Shown: piece after piece, positions 24,467-37,601 of the stretch | How positions within the stretch are numbered: position 1 is the first letter of the stretch | Layout of the letters: every line of letters starts with the position of its first letter | DNA from: Panax quinquefolius | Taxonomy: Eukaryota > Streptophyta > Magnoliopsida > Apiales > Araliaceae | NCBI GenBank assembly: GCA_020205615.1 | Contig: JAINUW010000625.1 | Coordinates: 248,001-312,000 of the forward strand | DNA length: 64,000 nucleotides | Reading direction: 5' to 3' | Notes under the pieces: generated by a model | The model's input: the letters and a program-made list of their open reading frames with translations, nothing else | What the model was told of the DNA's origin: nothing | Database searches by the model: none | Program-made: the position numbers and the translations under genes

Positions 24467-24525
24467 TATGTTCCGCATTTGGACATAATTTTTAAATACT
24501 AAATACGAATATTTTTTGACAATTC
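24463..24525 (+). repeat. 63-bp direct repeat, copy 2
   Basis: Same orientation as 11273-11335, with one difference (AAATACG for AAATACA). Confidence 0.85.
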
Positions 24526-24589
24526 TCCGAATACCGAATATGGTCTTACAAAAATATGCTTATTGGGATTATCTTAATTTAAGGCACCA

Positions 24590-25188
24590 TTTTAATATTG
24601 GTTGCAAATAGTTGTATAAAATATGCAACGAAATAAAAATTGTTGCCAATGAATGTGGTCCATATTAGGCAACAAAATATAGCAACAAAAAAACTTTCTT
24701 TTCCCACGATGAGGAGAAATTAAGTGGTTAAAAATTTTGCAACGAATTTCTACCGAATTTTGTTTCCAAATTTTGCAATGACTTATGAATTTCGTTGCAA
24801 AAAAGTGAAAGTATGATGACACAACGCAACGAAGGACAAGTTTAGTTTTGCTAAACATACTTTTAAAGCGACTTATAACTTATAAAGTCGTCTGTCGCAA
24901 AAATCGTTGCTAAAGCCCCATTTTAGCAACAAAAAACTTTCGTTGCTACTTACGATGACGGGAAATCAAGTGGCCGAAAATTTTAAAACTAATTTCTAAC
25001 GAAATTTTTTCCCGCCAATGAATTAGTATGAAATGTTGCAACGACTTATGAATTTCGTTGCAAAAAGTGAAAAGCTTCGACATATCTGCAACGAAGGACA
25101 AATTTCGTTGCTAAACATATACTTTTAGCAACGACTTATAAAGTCGTTGCCCAAAAAATCGTTGCTAAAGGCCCATTTTTTTGTAGTG
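24590..25188. repeat. CACTA-1 right subterminal repeats and TIR
   Basis: Repeated GCAACGA and TCGTTGC motifs in both orientations match the left end. The terminus is TTTTTTTGTAGTG, followed by the ATT target duplication at 25189-25191. Confidence 0.8.
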
Positions 25189-26232
25189 ATTATCGGATTG
25201 TGGCCAAATCTTTTGTGAAGGAACGGGGACTTCTACCTGAGAAGCAAGATGGCCAACTCTGGTATATGATACGAGAAAGAGGCTGGGTTGGCTTGACTGC
25301 ATCTCCTATGCCTATCCCCATGGGAATTGTTTGAGAATTCTATGTGAATGCTAAGGAAATGATAATAGCAGGAATAACGCTGGTTCAAGGAGAACAGGTG
25401 GATTTTCGACCTCCAGCGATCAGAGCAGTTTTTAACATACATGACGCACCACCCACCGGGTCTACTAATTGGGTAGAAGGTGCACATTTAGAAACGGATC
25501 TGGCAGTAGTGATTGCGGAATTGTGTATTTCGGGCACCAAATAGAAGTATAAGGCAGGGACAACCAAGCCAAAATCTTTTTCATCGTCCGCCTTGAATTG
25601 ATATGCCAAAGCGTGGAATCTGTTTATCTGTGCCAAGCTAGTTCCGTTAGCTCACAACCATGCAATAACCACTGAGCGTGCTATTATTTTGTGGGGCATC
25701 ATCAAAGGCAATTACATTGATGTAGGCCATTTAATTCATCAAAACATGCTGTGTTATATGCGGAGGGGGCACTACTGGGAGTATTTTGCATGCATTTGTG
25801 GTAGCCATGCTCTGTACCCAACAAGGAGTCCTATGGAATAATGAGCAGCTGTAGAAATCGAGCCACGACATCACTCATGATACTATTACTAGATTCAAGG
25901 ATTGGACGGGTGGTGAACCGCATCTGCGAGGATTAGGTTTTATCATTCAGCCTACTTTCCCAGAGCCATCACAGCAGCCCCCGCAGACAGATGAGGTAGG
26001 CCCATCCACTTAAGCATCTGTTGCCCATGGTGATCGCCAGCTCCGAAGGTTAGAGCAAAAAGTCGATGCCATGTACGATAATTTCAGAACGTTTGCGACG
26101 GGACTCACGAGGGCCTTGACCAAAGCTTTTGCGCAGCCAGGAACGACGCCAGAATGGCCTCAGTTCAAGATAGCAGTGCCATATCCACCACCAGATTCAC
26201 TACCCGAGGAGGGTGGTACCACTGATCATTAG
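25189..26232 (+). pseudogene. Element D ORF, 3' part (putative plant transposon protein)
   Basis: The frame reads YRIVAKSFVKERGLLPE, then WYMIRERGWVGLTASPM, then EFYVNAKEMIIAGITLVQGE, QVDFRPPAIRAVFN, WVEGAHLETDLAVVIAEL, and after a stop PKSFSSSALN, NHAITTERAIILWGIIKGNY and IDVGHLIHQNML. This order is that of the plant retroelement ORF known as 'putative plant transposon protein' (PF20167-like), whose function is unknown. At least three in-frame stops and later frame changes break it; the last stop is the TAG at 26230. The 5' part lies across CACTA-1 at 1265-1556. Confidence 0.7.
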
Positions 26233-27405
26233 GGGAGTTTTTTGTTACCCTTTACCTTCATTCAATGGAGCATTGGATATTATAAGTTTGGGGGTATTGG
26301 GGTAGTAGTATAGTTCCATGTAGTTGTTTTTGCATGATTAGTTTAATGTTTGCATCATATAGTTTATTTTTGCAAAGAGTTGCATGTTTATTTGCATGTT
26401 CATTTTTAGTATTGCATGTCTCACAGTTCTTTCCGTATGGAAATTTTTGTCTAGCCGATGATGATAGTGAATTTTTGAAAGATGTTTGAGTATGTTAGAT
26501 AACATTAACCTAGCTATAACGTTTTACACGATGAAATTCATGCTGCTGTTTAAATGCTTTTGGTTTGCACGAACGTGTTCACAATCACTTGTAGGTATAA
26601 GAATTACGTGTTGCATTGCTCGATAGAAAATGTAGTTTTAAAAAGGGAATTATGTGGACAATGAACTTAGACGGTTTAAAACATTGATTTTTAAACTTTG
26701 GGAAAACATGGGTATATGTATAAAAAAAAGAAAAAAAATAGTAATAACATGGCTAGTCTTATTTTGGGGTCTTGGCTACTTGAGTAAGTACGCCCGAGGG
26801 GATTGTCTCTACACCTAGCTCCCTAAGGTCTTTCATGGTTTGGGAGTCGTTGGTTGAAAGCTCGCTAAGGGGTAGCAGTGTTGCCTAATGGAGTAAGACA
26901 TTGCACAGTCATGTGAAAAAAAAAGAGAAAAAAAAGGAAAATAGCAATAAACACCGCGAAAAAGTACAAAAATCGCTCTCGTGAGTAAAAATAAAGCAAT
27001 TAAGCCCATTGTTGAACCTCCGTTTGTTTTGATATGTTGGAATAGTCTTCATTGCATATGTATACATGAGTCTTGATTTACACTATAATTTTCTGTTTTG
27101 AGAAATTTAGTATATGTATTCTTTGCTTAAATCAAGTTTTGGTGAACATAACACACATACACATCATATCTACAGCATTTATGAATTATTTGAGTGTACA
27201 ATATTATGCCTACAGTTTGGTTTGAATCTATATTCTTAAATCTGGAAAAATTCGCTGAGGCATTTTGGACTGAATTTCTGTGATAGCTGGAACAATGTGA
27301 GATTAGTTGCATCATAATTTAGTTGCATAGTACTATAAATGCATTTTTATTGTTCATTAGTATGCATTGCTTGAGGGAAAACAATAGTTCAAGTTTGGGG
27401 GTATT
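26233..27405 (+). other. Element D 3' untranslated region and PPT
   Basis: Non-coding sequence with two 'aagtttggggg' tracts (about 26285 and 27391). The second sits directly before the LTR start and serves as the polypurine tract. Confidence 0.6.
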
Positions 27406-28932
27406 TGATAAGTGGGTTTTATACCTACTTATTGAATACCAATTCACGCGCACTATGCCCATCTCAAGTACATTTTAGTGTATTTTTAGTTACATTTCAT
27501 GTTATTTTGCATTACATTTACTTAAAACTCCTTTTGGTGAAAAAGTGCAGGAAACGGCCTAATTTGGTGGAATTAGAAGGCACGAGGCGAATGGACGCAT
27601 GAAGCGAGGCACAAGCTGGGATATGCATGACATGAGGATCAAGTGGAGCAGAAGACTAACCGTGGATGGACAAGGAAGGAGCGGTGGAATCGATCAATGC
27701 AGCAAAGAAAAAAACCAGAACTCAACATTGCAGAAGCCGCGGCGCATGCGGCGCAGGACAAGCTTAGGGGAACAGCTCTGCGAAAGCACCGAATGGACAA
27801 CATGACACATCGTAAGTCAGCGCCGCCGCGAGGATTACACTAGGGAAGCGCGCGGCCGCGTGCGATGCTGATTAATGTTGATTTGTTTTATTTTAATTTT
27901 TAATTAAAAAGGTTGTAATTAGTTTAAAAACGATTTACTGACTGGTGTCAGAGGGATCATTATTCAGTTTTACATATTTTCATTTTCGAAACTAGGGTTT
28001 ACACTCTGAGAGAGATTCCAACATAGAGCGAAGCCTAAACTCTACTCTTCTAATTCATCTTGGGATTTTCTATCATTGTGGATTATTATTATTATTTTGC
28101 TGGATTTATATAAGGATTTGAATGTTAACTTTGGTCTATAATCAGCAATTGGGTTTGATCGTTTCTTTCCTTCATCTTTAAATTATTTGTTTATTAGCCA
28201 TGTTTAGCTTTGATCCCATAATGGCTTTTGGTTCAGTCATGAACTAAACTCCATTATGGGATTCTAATGGATTTTAATATGTAGTTTGGTTGCATGCTTG
28301 AATCTTTGGATCAGTATTACATATCATATGGGATTTCTATCATGATTGTTTTGCATGTATGAATGCTTGATCACCATTCGCTTTTAGTACTTGTATGGAA
28401 TTGACAATAAACATGCAAGTATGGATTGTAATCATGATAGCATATGTATATGTGGCTATTTTGTATGACTTGTGTATTTCGTGAATCAGATAGACATATA
28501 CTGTTTCACCGTATGAGTTAGAATAAGGACTTGTGCTTAAATTCAATATGATTGCAATTTCACATAGACATATAGTGATGTTGGTTATATTGATGATTAC
28601 ATAGAGTTTATCGCTTGTGGATGTTGTGTAAGTAGGTCATAGTGCATTGAAAAATGGCTATGACTCTATTAGTACTCTTGGCTACTTTCCTGTGATATGT
28701 GAACAAGTCTTGCATGATAGTGGTGATTAGATGAAATATTAAACGAAGTTAGGATCCCATTACTTTCAGATTTTATTTATTACATCTTTATTATTGTTTT
28801 AGTTGTTATTTGCGATTAGAGTAACAAACCAGTTATAGTCATTAGTTTGAGCATATAAATATAGTGATTTAATTGATGCATAGAAATTTAAATTAAACAA
28901 CTTTTCCTGTGGGATCGATACTTTACTTGCTC
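27406..28932 (+). repeat. Element D 3' LTR, first part
   Basis: It begins TGATAAGTGGG immediately after the PPT. It is interrupted at 28932 by element A. The interrupted motif (GATCGATACTTTACTTGCTC then TGTATTACTTG at 50787) is restored when A and one TGCTC are removed. ORFs within (for example 27599-27843) are not conserved and I do not call them genes. Confidence 0.7.
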
Positions 28933-31900
28933 TGTAACATTCCAAAATTTTAAATTATAATATTAGATATTCATTGATTTATATAAGTATTTAATGGATA
29001 TGTTTATTATTGAATAAATAATTGTTCAATTTGAGTTGATGTGGTTTAGTTAATTATTTGTTGAATAAATAATTAAGGAGCTAAGAAAATTAATTGTTAT
29101 GAGATTATATACTAATTTAATTTAATAATTGAGTTAGAGAGCTAATAATGATTAAATGAATCATAATATTTTAATTAGAATTTGTAATTAAAATAAGGTG
29201 TTAGTTGGTTAAATAAATTTATAATTATAAAAAAATTATAATTATGTGGGAATGATTTATGTGTTAAAGTAATTTAATAGATTAGTATTTGAATTGATTA
29301 AATTGATTATTTAATTTAGTAGAAGTGTGTCAAATAACCTTGCTATAAAGGAGTTATTAAAGTAAATTAAAGGAGTTTAATTTAGTTTTTGGCCAAACAA
29401 GTCTTAATGCATATTAAGTCTTTAATCTAATAGTGTTTTATCAAACACGGTATAAGGATTAATTGATTTATTTTTAATTAGCTTTACCAAACAAGGTATA
29501 TAAGTTAATGAGTTATTTTTATTATGTTAGCCAAATAAGCCTTATGACTTTTGATTTTCAAAACTTATATAACTGACATAAGTTATATCTATATTTATAT
29601 TATATAATTAATATATATTATTGCTATATACGTTATAGTTTTCTACGTTAGTTAGACTAGAGTTAGGAAGAAGGCTCAGTTGAAGAAAAGAGAAGAAGAA
29701 GAAGAATACAGAGAAAAATTTGAGAGAAGTCTAGAGAAATTGAGAAAAGAATTGGGAAAAAGAAGATTGTAATCATAGCTAGCCACCATTTTCTTCTAAC
29801 TCTAGAGTATCATCTTCTTAATCAAAGGTAGGATATTAATCCTTGTATTTTATTTGTAAAGTTTAGTTTTCTTCTCCAAAAAGTTCTCTGTAAATAATTA
29901 TGGATGATGGATTTCTTGTGTATATAGCTTTAGATGATGATTGTTGTTGTAAAACTGTTTTTCATAGGTTATGTATGATTATAATCAATTACTTTATGTA
30001 TGTATGCAAATTATGAAGAAAAATATATCACAAGTGAGTTCATATGAAAATAAATATGAATATAACTTAGTTTAAAGTAAAAATTAATGTTTAATTAGTT
30101 GTTAAATTGATAAATTAACTATTGAATTTGATAGAGTATGTATAATCACAACTATGGTATTTTGAATTTACTGTTTTGATTGAAAAACAAAATCACAGTG
30201 TTGATTTTCATAAAAATGTCAAAAATAGAGTTTTATCAAAAATAATGAAATTGGTTGTTAAGAATTTGATGTTTATGTTATTTTATGGGTAGAATCATCT
30301 TATGAGTCTTTACAATATGTTTACAAGAAGTCTCTGTATATATTACATGTAATTAGTTTGTTAGATTAGAGCTTGTAGGCCAATTTGGCTTTTTGTTCAT
30401 GCTGTTGCCGAGCTTGGTCGCCGAATTCTGGAGTTTGCGCCAGAAGATGCGCCCAATGAATTAGTTAGTTTCAGGTCGCAGAGCCAATCGTTGGCTTTGA
30501 CTGACTCATGCCATGTGCCATTTCAATAATAAAAGACCAACCACAATAGTAAATCGTAGGCGCAAAATATGAAAGTTAGCGAGAATGTTCTGAGCTTTTA
30601 GTTTATTACACAAAGTTTGAAAATAAATGTTATGTGTTAATAATAGGAATGTTAAATGATGATTTCAGTAGTATTAAACTATGAATGAGCATGTTATCAA
30701 GGGTTAACTAGTATTAACATAGTTTGATTATGTGAATTGGTAATTTAACCTACATGTTGTATATATTTGTTTATATAGATATAAAGGTTGGTAATGACTA
30801 ATTATGTCACGATGACATATATATAGGGTATTGAGATTCAAGTGGTAAGGGTTAGCTTGTGCTAAAGGCAAGTTCTCTAACTCTACTTTTATAATTATGC
30901 GAATATTTAAACTCTTTTGAGCAAGTTTTCTAACTCTAAAACTTCATTGTTCAAGTTCAATTTCGTTGAGTACATTATTGTTTTTAATTCAAATTCAATT
31001 ATACAAGTGGCTAACTCTACACTTTCGTAGAGCTAGATGGTTTATCATTGAGAAAGCTCTTGTATCTAATTGTTCATAGGGATGCAAGTATTCTAAATCG
31101 TATATTTAGTATTGAGCAAGTTTCTTTTATATGTAACTTATTATTTAGCATGCAAATCGCTATATTTTAATATTCTAGTGTTGAACAACTTTATCGTTCA
31201 AATTACTATTCATTATGCATGTTTGGTATCCAATTATCAATAACTTTGACTTAATATTGTTCAAAGAAAATTATGTTATGATTATTCAATATTTATGATA
31301 TTAGATTATTCCTAAAAGATGATATTAATTTACAAATATCGATTCAGTTATGATTATTCCATAGCATACGCTTATTTCTTTTGTATTCAACTAATCCTTA
31401 GTTGATGACCGTTGAATTCTAAATTACCCTGTAATGTATCCAAACCAAACCTACTTTAGTGCGGACTTGTATTCTAAATACTGAGATGAACAACTCTTTT
31501 ATTAGAGGTTTACGCTTAGCGTTAAAATGGTTGTGCACAATACATTGTACGAAGGGTTGATCCCCCTAAGTACGTGGAGTCCTTATAGTCTTATGACTGT
31601 TAAAGTTAAAGTTGAAAGATTACTTATAACTATGGACATGATTCATGGTCATTAGACCCTCAGTGAACATTATAATTTTCAGAAAGTTAATAGAACACAT
31701 TGTTCAGTTCTATTGACCCTAGTATTGGCAATTGATGTAAAAGTTTAAAGAATTACTTGTTGTTATTCCAAGTGGGCCTTGTTTGATCACTCTTGCCTTT
31801 AAAATTTCTTACAGCTAAAGCTGAAAAGGGTGACGTACCTAGCACCAGTAAGAGAAAAGGAAAGATGACCAAATACTGAAGACTTGTAATAGTTTTGATA

Positions 31901-32139
31901 GCTTTATTTTCAGACTTTGGTTTAAAGATTGTAATGAAGTTTATTTAATTTCCGTATTTGAATGTTTGTAACTAAAGGTTAGATAACCTGGGAGATCTTT
32001 TTGTATTTAAGTTTAACTCAGTATGGTAGGTGTTTTCATTATTCAATTTTATTATGATTGGGTAGTTAGAAATGAATGTTTTGATTAAGTGAACACCAAA
32101 TCTTGAGGAAATGAAGTACCAGGATTTGGGGGTGTCACA
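28933..32139 (+). repeat. Element A 5' LTR
   Basis: It runs from TGTAACATTCC to GGGGGTGTCACA, about 3.2 kb. Related in its 3' part to the LTR of element C (shared 'gatccccctaagtacg' and 'gtcttatgactgtta' blocks), which suggests A and C are sister families. Confidence 0.9.
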
Positions 32140-32141
32140 AG

Positions 32142-32154
32142 TTGGTATCAAAGC
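32142..32154 (+). promoter_or_regulatory. Element A primer-binding site
   Basis: TTGGTATCAAAGC starts two bases after the LTR. It matches the initiator tRNA-Met complement TGGTATCAGAGC apart from one base. Confidence 0.85.
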
Positions 32155-32332
32155 TTTAGGTTATGAACCTTAGGTGGGGAAAAGCCTTTGAAAAGATAGT
32201 GAAGATAACTCTTATCGAGTTTTAAGGAAGAAGTAGTAAAACACTTACGTGCTTATGTGTTTATATTTTATGTACTCGTGAGTATCGAGTAGTAATGATT
32301 AATAATTAAAACTTTAAAACTTTGTTGTCAGG

Positions 32333-33078
32333 ATGACTAATGTCGGAGAATCCAGTCAGGCTAGGGAGGAGGGACCTCAAATGCCTATAGAGGAGGAGCC
32401 TCGTGACATTGAGTAGTTTGGGAACAACCATCGCCACGGAGTGAGTCCCGTTGGTGGTCATGAGTTGAAGATGAGGATGATGACGTGGAAACAGATGAGG
32501 AGGATCCCATTGAGTTGTCACAGGAGGATGAGGATGACGAGGACGAGGAGGAGGAGACTCCATTAACCTCGATGGCTGCTCGTATGTACGATGAAGTCTA
32601 CGACCGTAACGTGGAACTTCAGGATACAGTTGAGGAGTTACAGGAGATAGTAGCTGAACAACAAACTGCAATGACACAAAAAGATGACGAGATCCAGGAT
32701 CGTGAAGAACGACTGACAAATGTCGAGGAGAAAATAGTACAAACTGAAGGAGAGAAAGAACAACTGATCGAAGTGGACGCTGAACTGAAGAACAAGCTGA
32801 GAGAAGAAGCTTCTAAGAGGGCAAGAGCTGAAGATGCTTACGTGGAAGCTTTTCAACGAACCAGATTAGCAGCAAGAGACGCACAAGCAAAGAGGATGAA
32901 GATGGAAGAGATGGATAAAGTATTTAACACCGCAATTAATCGAGCTCAAGATCGGGTCATGGGATATCCAATTCAGTTCGAGACGCTGTCATCATACGTA
33001 TTAGATCGCAGAACAATGTTTCGGGTCATGGAAGAAGAACGTTATAGGGCTAAGAAGTATCTTAATAGAACATCGTAG
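32333..33078 (+). pseudogene. Element A accessory pre-gag ORF (acidic coiled coil)
   Basis: An ATG preceded by TTTGTTGTCAGG begins MTNVGESSQAREEG...EEEPRDIE and then meets a stop and a frameshift. From 32485 the frame is open for 197 codons. Order: an acidic stretch (EEDPIELSQEDEDDEDEEEE), a long predicted coiled coil (VELQDTVEELQEIVAEQQTA and onward, heptads of E/K/Q/L), then a C-terminal block GYPIQFETLSSYVLDRRTM followed by FRVMEEERYRAKKYL. The same layout occurs between PBS and gag in element C (62400-63135) and in B (45157-45879). I know of no named family. Position and coiled coil suggest a structural or packaging role; that is inference. Confidence 0.7.
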
Positions 33079-33362
33079 TTGTTGTACGATGAATGAAATG
33101 TTAAATAAATTGTAAATTCCAAGTGTTATGCAACCTATGGGATATGACTATGATGTTGTCCTGAAACTTTTGTAGTTCAGGAAAGTAATGTAAATAGCAG
33201 TGATGCTATTGTTTTATGTTTTCAAAAAGGTTATGAATAAATAAAAGTTGTTACTTTATTCAAAGTGTTATGTGTTATGTGGTTATTTCTTTTGGATGTA
33301 AGTTAAGTAGAAATTTCTTAAAAGAGTTGAATAATAATCTAATGAATGTATTTTAACAGAAA

Positions 33363-34358
33363 ATGCCTCCCAGACGTCAACCACCAAGACAGAGAACCAC
33401 TGAATGAACCAATAACAACAATGTTGATGGTAACCCCGTTCAACAATTAATGACACTACCGGCAGGAGCGTTACAGAATCAACCACAAAACCATGGTACA
33501 ACATTTAAGGATTTCAAGGCGGTTGGACCACCTGAATTCCGTGGGTCCATGAATCCAGTCGAAGCACAAACCTGGATTATGGAGACAAAAAAGGTATTCG
33601 ATATCGCTAGGGTAGGGGATGACGAGAAATCGCTCGCTGCAACATTCATGTTGAAAGCGAAGGTTAGTTATTGGTGGCGTGCCAATAAAACTCATGAAGG
33701 GCCGGGGAGTGATGACACGGGATAGGTTCAAGGAGTTGTTCTTGAGACCTATTTTTCGGAGAGTTCAAGAGTCGGTTAGAAGTGCGTTTCTAGAATTAAA
33801 GCGAGGAACGATGATTTCAGATCTCGAGTATGCCGCAAAATTCAACGAATTGGCGAGGTTTGCGCCATATCAGGTAAGAACAGATGAGCGTAAGGCGAAG
33901 AGATTTGAACAGGGACTGAAGCCCTAGCTGTACAGTAGGGTTTCCCTGTTCCAATTGAAGACGTTTGCAGTAGTGATGGAGAAGGCAGTACTCGCTAAAG
34001 GTGGAGGCGAGGCAGTGACAAAGTTCAATCAGGAACAAAAGAAGAAGAAGAATGAGAACGAGATTAAGAATGGAGGTGGTGGTGGTGGAAACAACAACAA
34101 CAACAGTTTGAAGAGGAAGTGGAATAGAAACATGGGTGTTGGAAACTAGCAGGGTAACCAGCAAAACAAAAAGTTTGAAGCATGTGCGACATGCTGGAAA
34201 TTTCACAAGGGTGCGTGCTTGATGGGGAAACGAGTTTGCTTCAATTGTGGCCGGGAGGGTCACATCGCCTCAAATTGCACTCAACCAAAGAAGAATGCGT
34301 GCTTCACGTGCAGATCCAAGGATCACTTTGCTCGTGAATTCCCTAAGAAGAAGGATTG
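33363..34358 (+). pseudogene. Element A gag
   Basis: It starts MPPRRQPPRQRTTE, meets an early TGA, and continues NNNNVDGNPVQQLM. The core GTTFKDFKAVGPPEFRGSMN, EAQTWIMETKKVFDIARV and the tract ending ELARFAPYQVRTDERKAKR is a typical Ty3 capsid (PF03732). A frameshift near 33715, TAG codons at about 33925 and 34147, and a final TGA near 34356 break it. Two CCHC zinc knuckles follow: CFNCGREGHIASNC is intact, while CFTCRSKDHFAREF has lost its last cysteine. The gag ORF is separate from the accessory ORF upstream by about 280 bp. Confidence 0.85.
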
Positions 34359-35135
34359 AGTGACTACCAGAAGCAATGGAGGTAATAATGGAGGTACATG
34401 GGCCATTGTAGGACCTACAGTATCAAACAAACCCACAGCCAGAACCTTCAACATGACTGTGCAAGATGCTGTGCAATCAAAAGATGTAGTGTCAGGTATT
34501 ATCCCAATCAATGATATAAATGCTTATGTATTATTCGATTTGGGTGCTACTTGTTCGTTTATATCTGATGAATTTGCTAAGAGGTTAGAATTGCCTAGAG
34601 AAGAACTGAATTTTCCTTTGAACATAGAAATTGCGAATAAGGAAGTAATCCCTATTAGATTCGTATACAAGAACTGTAGGGTATTTATTAAAGAGAATAA
34701 CTTGTTGGTAGATTTGATTCCGATTAGACTTGGGGAGTTTGATGTTATTTTAGGAATGGATTGGCTGTTCAAATATGGAGCGGTAATTGATTGTCACAAG
34801 AAGTGTGTAAACCTTATGACTCCGTCAAAGGTAGTATTTTATGGTAGCAAGTTGCCTAGACAAATGAAATGTCTGACGACAATGCAGGCCAAGAAATTGT
34901 TGAGTCAAGGCTGTGTGGGCTATTTAGCTTACATAGTCGATACTCAGAAGAAGGGTATGAAACTAGAAGAGATACCAGTGGTGAGAGAATTTAAAGACGT
35001 GTTTCCAAAGGATTTGCCAGGACTTCCGCCTGATAAAGAAATAGAGTTCGTGATCGACTTGGCCCCGGGAATAGCACCAATATCGAAGGCCCCGTACAGA
35101 ATGGCTCCTGTAGAAATGAAGGAACTGATGGTACA
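34359..35135 (+). pseudogene. Element A protease and start of RT
   Basis: The frame reads ARTFNMTVQDAVQSKDVVSG, then YVLFDLGATCSFISDEFAKR (aspartic protease; canonical DSGA is DLGA here, catalytic Asp kept), then GEFDVILGMDWLFKYGAVID. The RT leader follows: EEIPVVREFKDVFPKDLPGL, PPDKEIEFVIDLAPG and [15 protein letters not shown]. It is cut at 35135 by the family-2 solo LTR and resumes at 37602 with [16 protein letters not shown] sequence. Confidence 0.85.
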
Positions 35136-37601
35136 TGTGAGACCCAAGATTTTATGAATAAAGATTTAATTTTCTCGAAATATTTTTTTTAGTATTATGG
35201 TGTGGATATGAGATAATGTTATAGTTATGGGTAGTATTTATAAATTTTGCAAAGTATGCAAGTTATCATATTATATTCGATTGGTCGGGGAATATTTATT
35301 TTATCAGGGAATATTCGTGCAATGGCACAATCATTGGTGGACCCCGTAACGGAATTATTGTCGGATTGAGAAAACGACAAAAATATTTTATTAAAATAAC
35401 GGCGGAAGTTTTACCGTTAATACTGTTGAACTACTCGGTAGTAAAAGTACAGTATTATGCGTGGTTGCATAGTAGCATACGGGATTAATTATTGATGCTT
35501 ACATGATAAGTCACTCAGTTTTGTTGGTATTATTAATGTACTAATACAGAAAATCTTTTTATATAAAACAGAATACTTTTATAAAGTTATTCTATAAATA
35601 GAATATATTATATTCTATTATGCATAGTATTAATATAGTGTCTGCATAGTATTTTACATAGTAAAAGCTTTTTATATAAAATAGAATACTTTTATAAAGT
35701 TTTTCGTTTTATTAGACAATAATTAGAATATATTATATTTTATTATGCATAGTATTTGCATAGTACTGCATATAGTATTTTGCATAGTAAAATCTTTTTT
35801 ATATAAAATGTAATACTTTTATAAAGTTATCTGTTTTTTATTAGATAATAATTAGAATATATTATATTTTATTATGCATAGTGTTTGCATAGTGCTCGCA
35901 TAGAGTTTGATAGTAAAATCTTTTATAAAGTTATTCGTTTTATTAGATTATAAATAGAATATATTATATTTTTATTTAAAAGTTTTTGCTTTAAATATGG
36001 ATGGTGTCGATTAAAGTAAATCAATCTGGACCGTTCATGAGTTAGTTACTATGCGTCCATTTTTCTATAAATAGAAGCTCATTCATTCATTATTTCTTTA
36101 ATTCAATCGAAACTCTAGATAGAGAAACTATAGAGAGAAAGAAGAAAAGTGTCTCGCTACTTCACTACTTCTATATCCAAAGACTTTTCTTTCTAAGGTA
36201 GGGAATATTATTTGTTGTACTCGTAAGGGATGTTATTCTTTTGTATTCATGAAGAGAACTTATGTTATTCTATTCTTTATTATTCTCGTTGAATAAAGCA
36301 GATCTGTGAGCTACCCTATACTTGGTGACGTTCTTTCTATTATTCCGCCTTTACTATTACATTGGAATATCATGTCTGCGGTATTTTACGCCGACTTGGT
36401 TAAAATCTTTTTATTATTATTCATTGGAATATATCACGTCATGCGTTTTTTACTGGGACCGATTCCGTCCTTATTAGTATTCTGTTGGAATAACCTGTCT
36501 ATGCGAAGTACCGCATGCATGGTGATTTCTTTTGTTATTCCATTCTTTATTATACTCAGTTAGTTAAAGTTTTGACTTCTATACTCCGTGAAATTAGTGG
36601 AATATCCTTGATATTTGCGCTTCATCCAGTATCTTTTCATAGAAATATTCTTCTGAGCATTCTTGAATTTTACTCTACAAAGAAGTATCATGTTGACAAT
36701 TTGAACGTTATTGGTTCCTGGATAAATTAATTCTTGAACTTGTTTTATTGAATTATTATGTTATTGTCATCATCCTAATGTTTATATTATGTTGAAAGTC
36801 ATCTGTGGCCTGTAGTGCATAGATGGACTTGGTATGATTATGACTAGGGATTATTCGGTATAATCATAATCGTAATGTTACAAATGATGTGGAAAAAGTC
36901 CTCATTGGCCCGTAGTGCATTGATGGGACGCTTTTGGTATGATTATGGCTATGGATTCTCTTTGGTCGTAGTGCAAAGATGAATTATTTTATGGCATGAT
37001 CAGATGATTGATGAAAAACATGATTATCTTTTTGCCGTAGTGCTTGGATAATTTCGTGGTAATGATACTAAAGAATATCCTTGGCACAGTAGTGCGGTGG
37101 ATGATTTGATGATGTGGATTATTTATTGTCGAGTCTCGGCCGATAAAAGTCATGAAAAACCTTTTAAATCATAGAAGATAGTAGATTTTATTCTCTACTT
37201 GACTCTTCTAATGGATTGCTTGTTCCGCTGCAGTTAAATTATTCTGCATTATCTGAGTCATAATATTTCTTACTGGGCTAGTTGAGCTCACCCTTTCTTT
37301 CACCGTTTCTCTCGTGAAATGAGAATATATATTTGGAACGAAGTCTGGGGAACGAGTGATGATACTAGATGTTTGCATTAGTAGTCCTCACTATTCTGTG
37401 TAATAGTGTGATAATAATTGTAATGAGGACTCCTTTTGAGTTTGTATACTCTCTAGTAGACAATATTTGTATTCAAACTCACAGTTTATGCTTTGTCAGT
37501 ATTATACATACGCTGTTATATTATTAAGTTGTATTTGAATTACGTACCATGTATCCGGCGACTCAAGATGGGTGATGTATACCTAATTTTGGGGCGCCAC
37601 A
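35136..37601 (+). repeat. Family-2 solo LTR inside element A RT
   Basis: It begins TGTGAGACCCAAGATTTTATG and ends GGGGCGCCACA. Flanking pentamers are GTACA and AGACA, a decayed or imprecise target duplication. It splits the RT leader between MVQ and LQELLDKKY. The ORFs at 36306-36730 and 37493-37681 lie in LTR sequence and are not genes. Confidence 0.85.

Noticed and set aside
27405..27843. Overlapping ORFs near the start of element D's LTR
   Set aside because: Located in LTR sequence directly after the PPT, no motif, competing frames.
32306..32719. 137-codon minus-strand ORF
   Set aside because: Shadow of the acidic, purine-rich accessory ORF on the plus strand.
36306..36730. ORFs in the solo LTR, with relatives at 43849-44330 and 48466-49241
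   Set aside because: Shared because the LTRs are copies; frames are broken differently in each.
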